A DNA stretch of 64,000 bases from Blautia faecicola (GTDB taxonomy: Bacteria > Bacillota > Clostridia > Lachnospirales > Lachnospiraceae): assembly GCF_004123145.1 (NCBI RefSeq), contig NZ_SDKC01000001.1:1755501-1819500 (forward strand), written 5' to 3'. The translations under genes and the position numbers were made by a program. A model generated the notes under the pieces. It saw nothing but the letters and a program-made list of their open reading frames with translations, was not told where the DNA came from and did no database searches. Shown here one piece after another: positions 52,601-60,256 of the stretch (the first letter of the stretch is position 1; every line of letters begins with the position of its first letter).

Positions 52601-54220
52601 CCACCTGGTATTATGACCAAGGCGGACCGCATTGGCAAAAGTACTCCAGCCCAGTGTATTATTAACCGTACAGTTTTCAGAATCATCCTGATCCCACTGT
52701 AACCTGTCATTATTATAAATACCGGCTGCTGCCGCAATATTTTTTTCTGTATCTGTTAATGCTGATAAATTCTTTCCTTTCAGTGCACTATTTGGAAAAC
52801 CGTCACTGGGGTTGAAATGACCGGCTGCAAACGTGTCATCATTTCCCATAGTGATGGCACCATTTACCGTAATATTCTTTCCACTTGTCAGATCAAGACC
52901 GTCAACCCATGAATGCTGGAATGGTGTTAACCCTTTGATATTGTTATAGGTTATGTTTTGTACAGTATGGCATTCCCAGTTCCACTGTTTGGCATCTCTC
53001 ACGTAGGTATCGTTGAATGTAATATTCTGAGAATGTACCAGCATACATCCACCCTGATGACCGGATTTGTCTGCATCAATGCTGTCGGTAGTACATATAT
53101 ACGTACCCTGTCCATCGTAAATACCCCGTCCGGATATGGTAATATTGGAGGAATTCCAGATTCCGATAGCAGGCTCCATTGCTTCCTGACATTCCTGCAG
53201 ACGGTTTACCATCAAAGCATCTTCATCCGTATAGATCGTCAGTGCACCATCTGCTCCATTTCCATCCCAGTCCTTAATGGAAAGTCCTGACCATACATAA
53301 GTTCCTGCCGGGAAATAAATGGTATCCAGGTTCTCACTGTTTCTGACTTTCTCAAGAGCTGCCTGAAAAGCGTCAGATACATCATAAGAAAGCCGGGCAC
53401 GCTTATTTGGAAAAGTAACTCCTTTGCTCTGGTACTCTTCATACACTCCTTCGCCGTATTCCCAGGTATATTCTGTTCCATTATTTAATGAAGTATCTGT
53501 TACAGAACCCGCATCTCTGCATTTTTCACCAACTGTATCTGTGATAGGATGTTCTTCCAGATACTGTTCGGAAAATTCTTTAAAGTTCAGTACATTATTC
53601 CCACTGAGATTCGGCTTTACTTCTGTCGGATCATTGATAATTGCCAGCTGTGGTTTACCGTTTACATCGTTTTGCGTACCGTTAATATTCAGAATACAGT
53701 ATCGCAATCCTTCCGACATCTGAAAAGTAACCGTTTTTTTATCCTCACTGATCGTAAAAGCATCCTGCGGATAATATCTCTCAGGATAAGCAACCACACT
53801 GTCGATCGTTGATCCGTCTTTTAACGTCACTTCAAATACAGGCTCTGCATCATCTGAAGAGAATCTCGCCACATCCATGTGATAATATTTTCCTGGTGCA
53901 CTCTGTTTCTGGTACTTATATACCGACACCGGCGTTCCGTTTGCTTTCAGTTCATACTTTGTCGATTCCTGATACTGGGCAGATTTCCGTACATCGTCGT
54001 TGTACACAATTGCTGATTCATCTTCAGCCGTTGTAGGATCATCTCCAGATTTTCCGTAATCATGAACGCTGGGTCTTCCAACTGCAGAAGTCACTTCCGG
54101 TACTTCCCCGGCTTCTGCTGCCAACACATGAAAAGGTAACGATGTAACTGCCACAGCCAATGTCATGAAAAGGCCAAACCCTCTGCGCCGTAAGCTTCTG
54201 CTGTTTTTGATTCTTCTCAT
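49697..54220 (-). CDS. Secreted beta-helix carbohydrate enzyme with CBM, FIVAR repeats and dockerin
   Basis: 1507 residues. Signal peptide (about 1-34); an N-terminal beta domain; a right-handed parallel beta-helix at about 255-690 with repeated NITISG/NITVNG/NVTIEN turns and acidic WVDGLDLTSGKNI and ITMGNDDTFAAGH, as in polygalacturonase/dextranase-like (GH28/GH49) enzymes. Next come an Ig-like domain (700-790), a CBM96/DNRLRE-type domain (800-1000, IRVAAVEDADWSADTITWN), another Ig-like domain and five FIVAR modules (about 1105-1440). The C-terminal type I dockerin has two perfect calcium loops (DVDLNGTVDSAD, DVNRDGVSDTAD). Substrate not determined; a mucin or plant glycan is plausible. Start at 54220 follows AAAGGAAG. 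Confidence 0.85.
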   Translation of the reverse strand: MRRIKNSRSLRRRGFGLFMTLAVAVTSLPFHVLAAEAGEVPEVTSAVGRPSVHDYGKSGDDPTTAEDESAIVYNDDVRKSAQYQESTKYELKANGTPVSVYKYQKQSAPGKYYHMDVARFSSDDAEPVFEVTLKDGSTIDSVVAYPERYYPQDAFTISEDKKTVTFQMSEGLRYCILNINGTQNDVNGKPQLAIINDPTEVKPNLSGNNVLNFKEFSEQYLEEHPITDTVGEKCRDAGSVTDTSLNNGTEYTWEYGEGVYEEYQSKGVTFPNKRARLSYDVSDAFQAALEKVRNSENLDTIYFPAGTYVWSGLSIKDWDGNGADGALTIYTDEDALMVNRLQECQEAMEPAIGIWNSSNITISGRGIYDGQGTYICTTDSIDADKSGHQGGCMLVHSQNITFNDTYVRDAKQWNWECHTVQNITYNNIKGLTPFQHSWVDGLDLTSGKNITVNGAITMGNDDTFAAGHFNPSDGFPNSALKGKNLSALTDTEKNIAAAAGIYNNDRLQWDQDDSENCTVNNTLGWSTFANAVRLGHNTRWKENGGSYQMKSYTFNNMNTVHVTGWSPNGGGGALSIQNGTSGCTPNYESLVFNNCSFADNGENNLRFPNTTNLTNFHPEEVTVRDCWFNDADSPLEFRNIKNVTIENLHLGGKLIEYTSQLSKLTVENVDNFTFTANGMPLKDNELPVITAPAESLQAYAGNPLIFYLQAEDADGDEVTIHEADVSAMDGAVFDSTTGKFSWTPSEDEIGKSYKVTFAVSDYTEQQVKRTVKIEVGSPTNSAMSFPVAEDAHVQSWKGEKESNYGTTRYLSTVLIPNSGLMSEDFTNTNTGDGTDGKIIYLKFNLDKIREKEGLYNKAELMLTYIIRRRNANEDATNSIRVAAVEDADWSADTITWNTKPTFAETLTEENTSVSEEFHMGTAGQDKPSGDNQAINGAKVKVDITDFVTDAIKAGKDALTLAVCETSGTEVYFVSSEGAAAFKNATADMAPSILLNLPVAIDLEGPSGMTITEGYETTESSSFALKGTGPFEVTLSCENGDGKITWNEETQQIQIEKGLADGTYQVTLKVKNAAGDEKTAEFTVTVLDNPEITDTPSVDKTKLQDLYNEKKDLTQGNYTDNTWASFTQALKAAEEVLKNENATEEEVATAMNNLQNASEGLVAIEVNKASLKKAVTMVQEIINGDQAFTEESWNNLLNSYNVATEVLNNENASQQEVDDAWRNLILAYADLENGVQKTGLQMAINNAETLLADPDTTADYTGESIQAVQEALTKAKEVLNTEYEDVEAGQAAVNEATTSLITAVTQMLQKDYGRLQDLIDQAENILEKSDKFTPDSTGILQNAVDEAKHVIEQKLDTADINQAYEKLMEAMTGIQLRANKAELEAVLAKAKEILDNADKYLDTTLEGLQDAYNSAAKVDADDNAVQEVVDRVLETLTKECMEARILGDVDLNGTVDSADSALLLKYNAELTELTEEQCLVGDVNRDGVSDTADASAILELVSEKITVF

Positions 54221-54317
54221 AAAATTTCTTCCTTTCCCAAATACATTCTCTTTTCCTTCAGCTGTCGCCGTTCAGCCGGAAAATATCATTTTTAAGCGCC
54301 GCACTTAATTTATTGCA

Positions 54318-54326
54318 AGTATATCA
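54318..54326 (-). promoter_or_regulatory. Possible extended -10 promoter of the dockerin enzyme
   Basis: Minus-strand TGATATACT, 98 bp before the ATG; no good -35 box. The 260 bp between it and the IS are AT-rich and hold the palindrome at 54490-54650. Confidence 0.35.
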
Positions 54327-54489
54327 TTCTCTGTCGGATTTGAAATTTTATTCCAAACCTTTTTTTAATCATTTTCAACCATTTTAAGCAGTTTTACAGT
54401 TAAATCCGCCACCAGTTTATATATTTATTGTTATCTTTTATAAATATTTTTCTGTAATTCATGTTTTTTTGTATTATTTGTTAATTACC

Positions 54490-54650
54490 AGTACATCGTT
54501 TCGTAAATAACTGTATTATTCACGCAGGATACTGATTCGAGTGTGCAGTTCAAAAAACGTAGGCGTAGCGGGCTACGCTGAGGCTTTTTGAACTGTGCAA
54601 TCGGATTCGTAGACAAGTGAATGATACAGTTATTTCGAAAACGATGTACT
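54490..54650. repeat. 161-bp near-perfect palindrome (MITE-like)
   Basis: Arms of about 80 bp: AGTACATCGTTTCGTAAATA... on the left and its complement ending ...CGATGTACT on the right, with GTTCAAAAA and CGTAGC shared near the centre, differing at scattered places. No coding potential. The right edge touches the CTAG target of the IS. Confidence 0.8.
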
Positions 54651-55536
54651 AGAGCGTGTTTGAAAAATAAAATTTGCACAAAACATATGTTTTTACCCTT
54701 TTCTTCATGGTAAAATAAAGAAAAAGGGGTGTTTATTATGACATTAAGACGATATGAATTAACCGATGAAGAATGGGAACAAATTGCTCCTTTGCTTCCG
54801 CCTGAAAATTCTGGTAAACAGGGCCGCCCAGCAAAAAGTAATCGTACTATTCTTAATGGAATGATCTGGATCGCCCGTAGTGGTGCTCCCTGGAGAGACC
54901 TTCCTGAACGTTATGGGGCTTGGCAAACGGTTTACTCTCGTTTTCGTAAATGGATTGAAGATGGCATCCTTGATAATATTTTTCGTGTTTTAAGCCTTGA
55001 AGCTGAACTTACAGAGTTATCTATAGATGCCTCTATTGTTAAGGCTCATCAGCATAGTGCTGGTGTAAAAAAAAGGGGCCTTCCAACGAAATCGGATACA
55101 GCCGCGGTGGAGCAAGCACTAAAATCCATGCCGTAGTAGATGCGTATGGATATCCAGTTTATTTTATAATCAGTGAAGGACAGCGAAATGACATTAACTA
55201 TGCCATTCCGCTATTGGAACACGTTGATACAAGTGGAAGTAACATATTGGCAGATCGTGGATATGATAGCAATCAACTGATTGATTACATTTATTCTCAC
55301 GGTGGCGAACCAACTATTCCTTCCAGACGAGGAGCTAAATTTGACCGTCATTGCGACTGGTGGCTTTATAAAGAAAGACATTTAGTAGAAAACTATTTTC
55401 TTAGATTAAAAGCTTTTCGCCGAATAGCTACACGTTATGATAAACTGGCATCAACCTTTTTGGGTTTTTTATGCATCGTGTCAATATTGATTTGGTTAAA
55501 ATAAACAAAAACAAATGTTTTTCAGACACGCTCTAG
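54649..55536. mobile_element. IS5-family insertion sequence (IS427-like), apparently intact
   Basis: Bounded by CTAG on both sides (54649-54652 and 55533-55536), a likely 4-bp target duplication, then inverted ends AGCGTGTTTGAAAAA / complement of TTTTTCAGACACGCT. It carries one transposase in two overlapping frames. About 880 bp between the duplications. Confidence 0.85.
54738..55504 (+). CDS. IS5-type DDE transposase made by -1 frameshift
   Basis: First frame (54738-55136): MTLRRYELTDEEWEQIAPLL, RSGAPWRDLPERYG, and the first catalytic Asp in SIDASIVKAHQ. At the run of eight A (55067-55074, slippery A AAA AAA G) a -1 shift leads to the second frame: GPSNEIGYSRGGASTKIHAV, then the second Asp in ILADRGYDSNQ and the Glu in HLVENYFLRLKAFRRIATRY, ending at 55504. 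All three catalytic residues are present and there is no other lesion, so the element may still move. Start follows AAGGGG. Confidence 0.87.
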
Positions 55537-55703
55537 CACAGATCGGATTTGGATTTGCTGTGTTTACAATAATATCTGCCTTTACTTTTGTAATATCATT
55601 ACGAATTATCTTAAATGACACTGTGACACCTCATTTTCTTCCCATAATTTTAACACTGTATGTCTATTCCAATCTTATATCCTTTAAACTGATATTTCTG
55701 TAA
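55515..55703 (+). pseudogene. Membrane-protein tail possibly cut by the IS
   Basis: After the IS end, an open frame reads IGFGFAVFTIISAFTFVISL, RIILNDTVTPHFLP and ends YSNLISFKLIFL: two hydrophobic spans with a realistic loop. It has no start or ribosome site of its own outside the IS. Perhaps the 3' end of a gene whose front was lost when the IS or palindrome arrived. Confidence 0.3.
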
Positions 55704-55754
55704 AAAATCCCTTCTGAAAAGAATAAGATTATATCTTTTTCAAAAGGGATTTTA
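55703..55754 (-). terminator. Terminator of the GH13 gene
   Basis: AAAATCCCTTTTGAAAAAGA...TCTTTTCAGAAGGGATTTTTT on the minus strand. Confidence 0.85.
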
Positions 55755-55769
55755 ATCATATTATGCTGT

Positions 55770-57590
55770 CTACCTAAAACTCTTCACCCAATTCACCAGT
55801 GAATCATGCCAGATGTTATCATAAACGGTTTTTCGCATCTGATCATCTACCGGACCGTTTGCTGCCATTTTGCCAAGGATGGCCGCCTGGAGTTCTTCAA
55901 CGGTCATCTCTTCCGGTGCCTTATTCGGATCCGGTGTTACACAAGCAGATGGCTCTGATTTTGCTGTTTCATCTGATGGTGATGTGAGTTCATTTGCTGT
56001 AAAATCAGCCGCCGGACTGTTTGCAGTCTCGTTTTCGGATGAATGATTGTTATGCTCTTGTGCAGATACTTTTTCTGAATCCACAGAAATCTCTTTACCT
56101 CCAGCCAGATTTTCTACCTGTTCTGTTTTTGATACGTCTGCATTGTCAGTTTCAATCGTAGTTTTCTCTGACTTTGTAGTTTCCGCTGGTTTTCTAGTTT
56201 CCTCTACCTTTGTGGTTTTTGGAATAGCCGTCAAAGCCGGACCTTTCTCACTATAATGTTCTTCCGGAATCCAGATATCTCCACTATTTCCAGGAATCGT
56301 TACATTGATCCGTCCTCCCTGCACTTCTGCCCGGTTTCCGGAAAGTGCTCCGATGTAGACACCGGTATTACCGGCTGCAAGATTCATTCCTGCAGGATTG
56401 TCATCGTTATTGACAGTCACGATTACCCGAACACCATCCAGATCACGGGCAAATGCATACTGGCGGTTGGTCAGTAACAGTTCGTTATAACTTCCGTAAC
56501 TTAACGCCGGAGTGGCCTGACGTACTTTTCCGAGAGCCGCGATCAGTGCAGTGTAAGGATTTTTCTCTATCGCATCCTGATAATCAGCTAACTGCAATGC
56601 CGGACGAAGACTCGCATCAGAGAATTTTTCTTTCTTTCCTTCAATACCGAATTCCGATCCGTAATAGATACTTGGAATACCAGGCAGCGTGTAAAGCAAC
56701 ACATGTACCGGTGCAAAGTGCGCCTTATTGCTGAGTTTTGTGTAGATACGTTCTACATCGTGATTGTCCACAAAATTATACAGATCCAGATCACCCATGT
56801 TCTGCAGATATTTTACCGTATGTGCGATCTCAAAATAGTTATGATCGTTGTGTCCGCTGTAAAGAGCTTTGTGCAGCGCGTAGTTGGTTACGCTGTGCAG
56901 TGTTCCACCGTTGACCCAGCGGCTGTAATCTCCGTGAATAACCTCACCCATCAGCCAGAAATCTTTTTTCACTTCGTCTGCGGTACGGCGCAGGGCATGC
57001 ATAAAGTCAAAATCAAGTACATCTGCCGCATCCAGCCGGATGCCATCGATATCAAACTCCGATACCCAAAAACGGATCACATCGCAGATATAATTCTGAA
57101 CTTCCGGATTTCTCTGGTTCAATTTCACCAGAAGGTTATATCCACCCCAGTTTTCATAGGAAAATCCATCGTTGTATTCTGTATTGCCGCCAAAGTTAAC
57201 ATTACAGTACCAGTTGACATAGCGGGAATGTTCACGGTTAGCCTGAATATCCTTGAAAGCAAAGAAATCGCGTCCGGTATGGTTGAAAACACCATCGAAA
57301 ATCACACGGATACCTTTTTCGTGACAGGCTGCCACAAATGCGGTAAGGTCTTCGTTAGTTCCCAGACGGGAATCCAGCTTTTTGTAATCGGTTGTCTCGT
57401 AGCCATGTCCTACGCTTTCAAATAAAGGACCAATATATAGAGCTGTACATCCCAGTTTCTGGATATGATCGATCCATGGAAGCAATGTGTTCAGTCGATG
57501 TACCGGTGTGCCGTAATCGTTCTGTGCCGGTGCTCCGGTCAGGCCAAGGGGATAAATATGATAAAAAACAGCTTCATTATACCAACTCAT
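55770..57590 (-). CDS. GH13 alpha-amylase-family enzyme with helical tail
   Basis: 606 residues, no signal peptide, so probably cytosolic. The (beta/alpha)8 GH13 core (about 1-370) has all four conserved regions: FDGVFNH, GIRLDAADV (nucleophile Asp), LMGEVIHG (acid/base Glu) and FVDNHDVERI (third Asp). A beta-sandwich domain C follows, up to about 440. The last 165 residues are unusual: a Thr/Glu/Ser/Lys-rich segment and then a helical end (MTVEELQAAILGKMAANGPV). Expected to cut maltodextrins or related alpha-glucans. Start follows AGAGGTGCATTCAT. Confidence 0.88.
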   Translation of the reverse strand: MSWYNEAVFYHIYPLGLTGAPAQNDYGTPVHRLNTLLPWIDHIQKLGCTALYIGPLFESVGHGYETTDYKKLDSRLGTNEDLTAFVAACHEKGIRVIFDGVFNHTGRDFFAFKDIQANREHSRYVNWYCNVNFGGNTEYNDGFSYENWGGYNLLVKLNQRNPEVQNYICDVIRFWVSEFDIDGIRLDAADVLDFDFMHALRRTADEVKKDFWLMGEVIHGDYSRWVNGGTLHSVTNYALHKALYSGHNDHNYFEIAHTVKYLQNMGDLDLYNFVDNHDVERIYTKLSNKAHFAPVHVLLYTLPGIPSIYYGSEFGIEGKKEKFSDASLRPALQLADYQDAIEKNPYTALIAALGKVRQATPALSYGSYNELLLTNRQYAFARDLDGVRVIVTVNNDDNPAGMNLAAGNTGVYIGALSGNRAEVQGGRINVTIPGNSGDIWIPEEHYSEKGPALTAIPKTTKVEETRKPAETTKSEKTTIETDNADVSKTEQVENLAGGKEISVDSEKVSAQEHNNHSSENETANSPAADFTANELTSPSDETAKSEPSACVTPDPNKAPEEMTVEELQAAILGKMAANGPVDDQMRKTVYDNIWHDSLVNWVKSFR

Positions 57591-57693
57591 ATGAATGCAC
57601 CTCTATTTTCTAAAATTTGCAATTATTCATATTATTAAATCAATTGCATTTACTTTTTCTATCATAACACATATTTGATAGAAAATCCAGTGT

Positions 57694-57717
57694 TTTATAT
57701 ACCGGTCAGTATATAAA
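57694..57717. promoter_or_regulatory. Perfect 24-bp inverted repeat upstream of the GH13 gene
   Basis: TTTATATAC-CGGTCA-GTATATAAA, 9-bp perfect arms, about 105 bp before the start codon; operator-like. Confidence 0.5.
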
Positions 57718-57858
57718 TTTAATCGCACGAACAAAAAATTTGTTTTCCAAGATTTTTCGCTTATGTAAGATCGCTTTATGGACACTTTCCACTCTTGCAC
57801 AGTTCCATTCTTGATGAGTAATCTTTATTTCTTAGCAGGCATTTTGACTTGCTGTTTG

Positions 57859-57910
57859 CGTAAAAAAATTCACCCTCGGACATTATTTTCCGAGAGTGAA
57901 TTTTTTTACG
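57859..57910. terminator. Strong bidirectional hairpin between GH13 upstream region and pgm
   Basis: CGTAAAAAAATTCACTCTCGG...CCGAGGGTGAATTTTTTTACG: 21-bp stem ending in T7 on both strands. Confidence 0.85.
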
Positions 57911-58006
57911 TGAGCAACGAGCCAAAGTCTGTGCTTGCACGAGACCTCGGCGACTGCCGCGATAACTACGAGAAACTCGCGAAGCGTGTTTCTTGTAGTT
58001 TTATGC
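57905..58006 (-). repeat. Structured intergenic repeat, copy A
   Basis: Minus strand: GCTTCGCGAGTTTCTCGTAG, ATCGCGG, CGAGGT, a small hairpin GTGCAAGCAC, then ACTTTGGCTCGTTGCTCACGT. The same blocks in the same order occur at 63037-63150. Both copies start at the stop codon of a minus-strand gene. Confidence 0.65.
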
Positions 58007-59683
58007 CATAATCGGTTTTAAAGCTTCTGCCAGTTTTTCTTTCTCAGCTTCAGCTTCTGCAAGATCTTTACCTAGTGTGGTGTAATAAATCTTGATCTTC
58101 GGTTCTGTTCCGGATGGACGAACGATAACGGTCTCGTTGTTATCCAGTTTGTAGATCAGAACATTCGCTGACGGAAGACCTGTCTCTTCCGGTTTCTCAT
58201 AGTCCGTTACTTTGACAACTGTATGACCGGCAATATCCGTCAGAGGATTTTTGCGAAGTCCTTCCATGATGCCTGCCATGGTGTCCATACCGCTCAGACC
58301 AGGGAATTCGAAGCTGTCTACTTTGTTCAGGTAACGGCCGTATTCTTTATAGATCTCTTCCAATCTTGCTTTCAGAGAACTTCCGGTGCTTCTGTAATAT
58401 GCTGCCATCTCACAGATCAGCATGGAAGCGATAACGGCATCTTTGTCACGAACATAAGGACCAGCCAGATAGCCGTAGCTCTCTTCAAAACCGAAGATGA
58501 AACGGTCAACTTCACCTGCTGCTTCCAGCTGTGCAATCTGATCACCGATCCATTTGAAACCGGTCAGAACGCTTCTCAGTTCTACACCGTAATGTTCTGC
58601 AACTGCATCTGCCAGCGGTGTGGATACGATAGATTTTACTGCTACCGGGTTCTGTGGCATCGTACCTTTTTCGATACGTCCTGCACAGATATAATCCAGA
58701 AGCAGAACACCAACTTCATTTCCACTGACCAGTTCATAAGAACCATCTGGGCACTTCATAGCGATACCGACACGGTCTGCATCCGGGTCGGTTGCGAGCA
58801 TCAGGTCTGCGCCGGATTCTTTTGCAAGATTCAGTCCCAGTTCCAGTGCTGCAAAAATTTCCGGGTTCGGATAACTGCAGGTTGTAAAGTAACCGTTTGG
58901 ATATTCCTGTTCCGGAACAATAGTAATATCGGTAATTCCGATGTCTTTGAGTACCTGTGTAACAGGAACCAGACCGGAACCATTTAACGGGCTGTATACC
59001 AGTTTCAGTCCAGCTGTTTTGCACAGACCCGGACGAACCTGTCTGGATTCGATTGCATCGTACAGGGCACGTTTGCAGTCATCACCTACGAAACGGATCA
59101 GACCTTCTTCCACACCTGCTGCAAAAGACATGTATTTTGCACCGGTCAGAACATCGGTTTTCTGGATCTCATCGTATACGATAGCAGCTGCATCGTCTGT
59201 CATCTGGCATCCGTCCGGACCGTATGCTTTATAACCATTGTACTTTGCAGGGTTATGAGAAGCAGTTACCATGATACCTGCATTACAGTTGTAATATCTG
59301 GTTGCGAAAGAAAGGGCCGGAACCGGCATCAGAGCATCATAGATTCTGACTTTGATTCCGTTGGCTGCCAATACACCTGCAGCAGTCTTTGCAAATACAT
59401 CACTTTTCAGACGGCTGTCGTAGCTGATGGCTACAGTTTGTGTGCCGCCCTGTGTTTTTACCCAGTTGGCCAGTCCCTGTGTTGCCTGACGGACCACATA
59501 AATATTCATACGATTGGTACCTGCTCCCAGGACCCCACGAAGACCAGCAGTTCCGAATTTTAATGCGACCGCGAAACGTTCTTTGATCTCATCATCGTTT
59601 CCTTCGATTCTGGACAGTTCCGGGTTCAGATCGGCATCCTCAAGATCTGCTGCCAACCAGCGTTTGTATTCTTCCTGATACAT
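58001..59683 (-). CDS. Phospho-sugar mutase (phosphoglucomutase/phosphomannomutase)
   Basis: 560-residue alpha-D-phosphohexomutase, PgcA-like, interconverting glucose 1- and 6-phosphate (or the mannose equivalents). Active-site phosphoserine in VTASHNPAKYNG, Mg2+ loop ATDPDADRVGIA, sugar loop GFEESYGYLAG, phosphate loop RPSGTEPKIKIYY. Start at 59683 follows AATAGGAGTGGTAAATA. It stands in the same direction as the GH13 gene and would feed glucose 1-phosphate into glycolysis. Confidence 0.93.
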   Translation of the reverse strand: MYQEEYKRWLAADLEDADLNPELSRIEGNDDEIKERFAVALKFGTAGLRGVLGAGTNRMNIYVVRQATQGLANWVKTQGGTQTVAISYDSRLKSDVFAKTAAGVLAANGIKVRIYDALMPVPALSFATRYYNCNAGIMVTASHNPAKYNGYKAYGPDGCQMTDDAAAIVYDEIQKTDVLTGAKYMSFAAGVEEGLIRFVGDDCKRALYDAIESRQVRPGLCKTAGLKLVYSPLNGSGLVPVTQVLKDIGITDITIVPEQEYPNGYFTTCSYPNPEIFAALELGLNLAKESGADLMLATDPDADRVGIAMKCPDGSYELVSGNEVGVLLLDYICAGRIEKGTMPQNPVAVKSIVSTPLADAVAEHYGVELRSVLTGFKWIGDQIAQLEAAGEVDRFIFGFEESYGYLAGPYVRDKDAVIASMLICEMAAYYRSTGSSLKARLEEIYKEYGRYLNKVDSFEFPGLSGMDTMAGIMEGLRKNPLTDIAGHTVVKVTDYEKPEETGLPSANVLIYKLDNNETVIVRPSGTEPKIKIYYTTLGKDLAEAEAEKEKLAEALKPIMA

Positions 59684-59733
59684 TATTTACCACTCCTATT
59701 ATCTATATTTTTGTCACTTAAAAAGTTATATAG

Positions 59734-59762
59734 ATTGTAACATGTTTTCACAGAAACAGCAA
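59734..59762 (-). promoter_or_regulatory. Promoter of the phosphohexomutase gene
   Basis: Minus-strand TTGCTG (59757-59762), 17 bp, TACAAT (59734-59739) with a TG extension. Confidence 0.65.
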
Positions 59763-59889
59763 CTGCTTTGTGAAACTTAAACGAATGTTAACAAATAATT
59801 TCGGTGAAAACGACAAATTCTACTATATTATCAGAAAAATCGCATGTCATTTTCCAATGACAAAACACGCCAGATATCATATCATGTTC

Positions 59890-60174
59890 TCAATTTTCCA
59901 GAGTGGCGAAAAATAATTCATAAAAATCGTCCTCGCCTTCCAGTTTTGGCGAATTTTCTCCCCCACCGTTGGTACTGCGACGCATGGAAGCATAAAACTC
60001 TTCCCCTGCCTGAATCAGATCCATCGTATAGATTGGATAACCTTCTTCCTGACATTTTTTACAGAAAGCATCGACAGGATTCTTCTCACTGCGGGTTGCA
60101 AAGAGTGCTTTTCGAAGTTCCGGGTCTTTCTTGGCTTTCAGCTGCAGTGCATCCAGTAATTCAATCGTATTCAT
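59890..60174 (-). CDS. Small Nif11-like protein
   Basis: 94 residues. The first 55 (MNTIELLDALQLKAKKDPEL to EEGYPIYTMDL) look like the Nif11 helical leader fold: Asp-Pro-Glu-Leu near the N-terminus and Gly-Tyr before the second helix. A short NGGGENSP turn and an acidic, aromatic tail (DDFYELFFATLEN) follow. Nif11 leaders often precede modified peptides, but the tail has no Cys and no modifying enzyme is near, so a peptide-product role is doubtful. Start follows AAAGGAGGATGTTTT; it lies just behind leuS. Confidence 0.62.
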   Translation of the reverse strand: MNTIELLDALQLKAKKDPELRKALFATRSEKNPVDAFCKKCQEEGYPIYTMDLIQAGEEFYASMRRSTNGGGENSPKLEGEDDFYELFFATLEN

Positions 60175-60202
60175 AAAACATCCTCCTTTATCCCGTGATA
60201 TG

Positions 60203-60237
60203 CAAAAGAGGCCTGCCAAATACAATGCAGACCTCCT
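60203..60237 (-). terminator. Terminator after leuS
   Basis: GGAGGTCTGC...GCAGGCCTC then TTTTGC on the minus strand; lies directly before the small Nif11-like gene. Confidence 0.75.
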
Positions 60238-60256
60238 TGTCTTTTACTGTTTTTAA

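Noticed and set aside
57778-58011. 77-codon plus-strand frame
   Set aside because: It runs through the large bidirectional hairpin and structured repeat copy A and has no ribosome site.
59890-60174. Lanthipeptide-type precursor
   Set aside because: The segment after the Gly-rich turn has no Cys, and no cyclase, radical SAM maturase or peptidase-transporter lies nearby.
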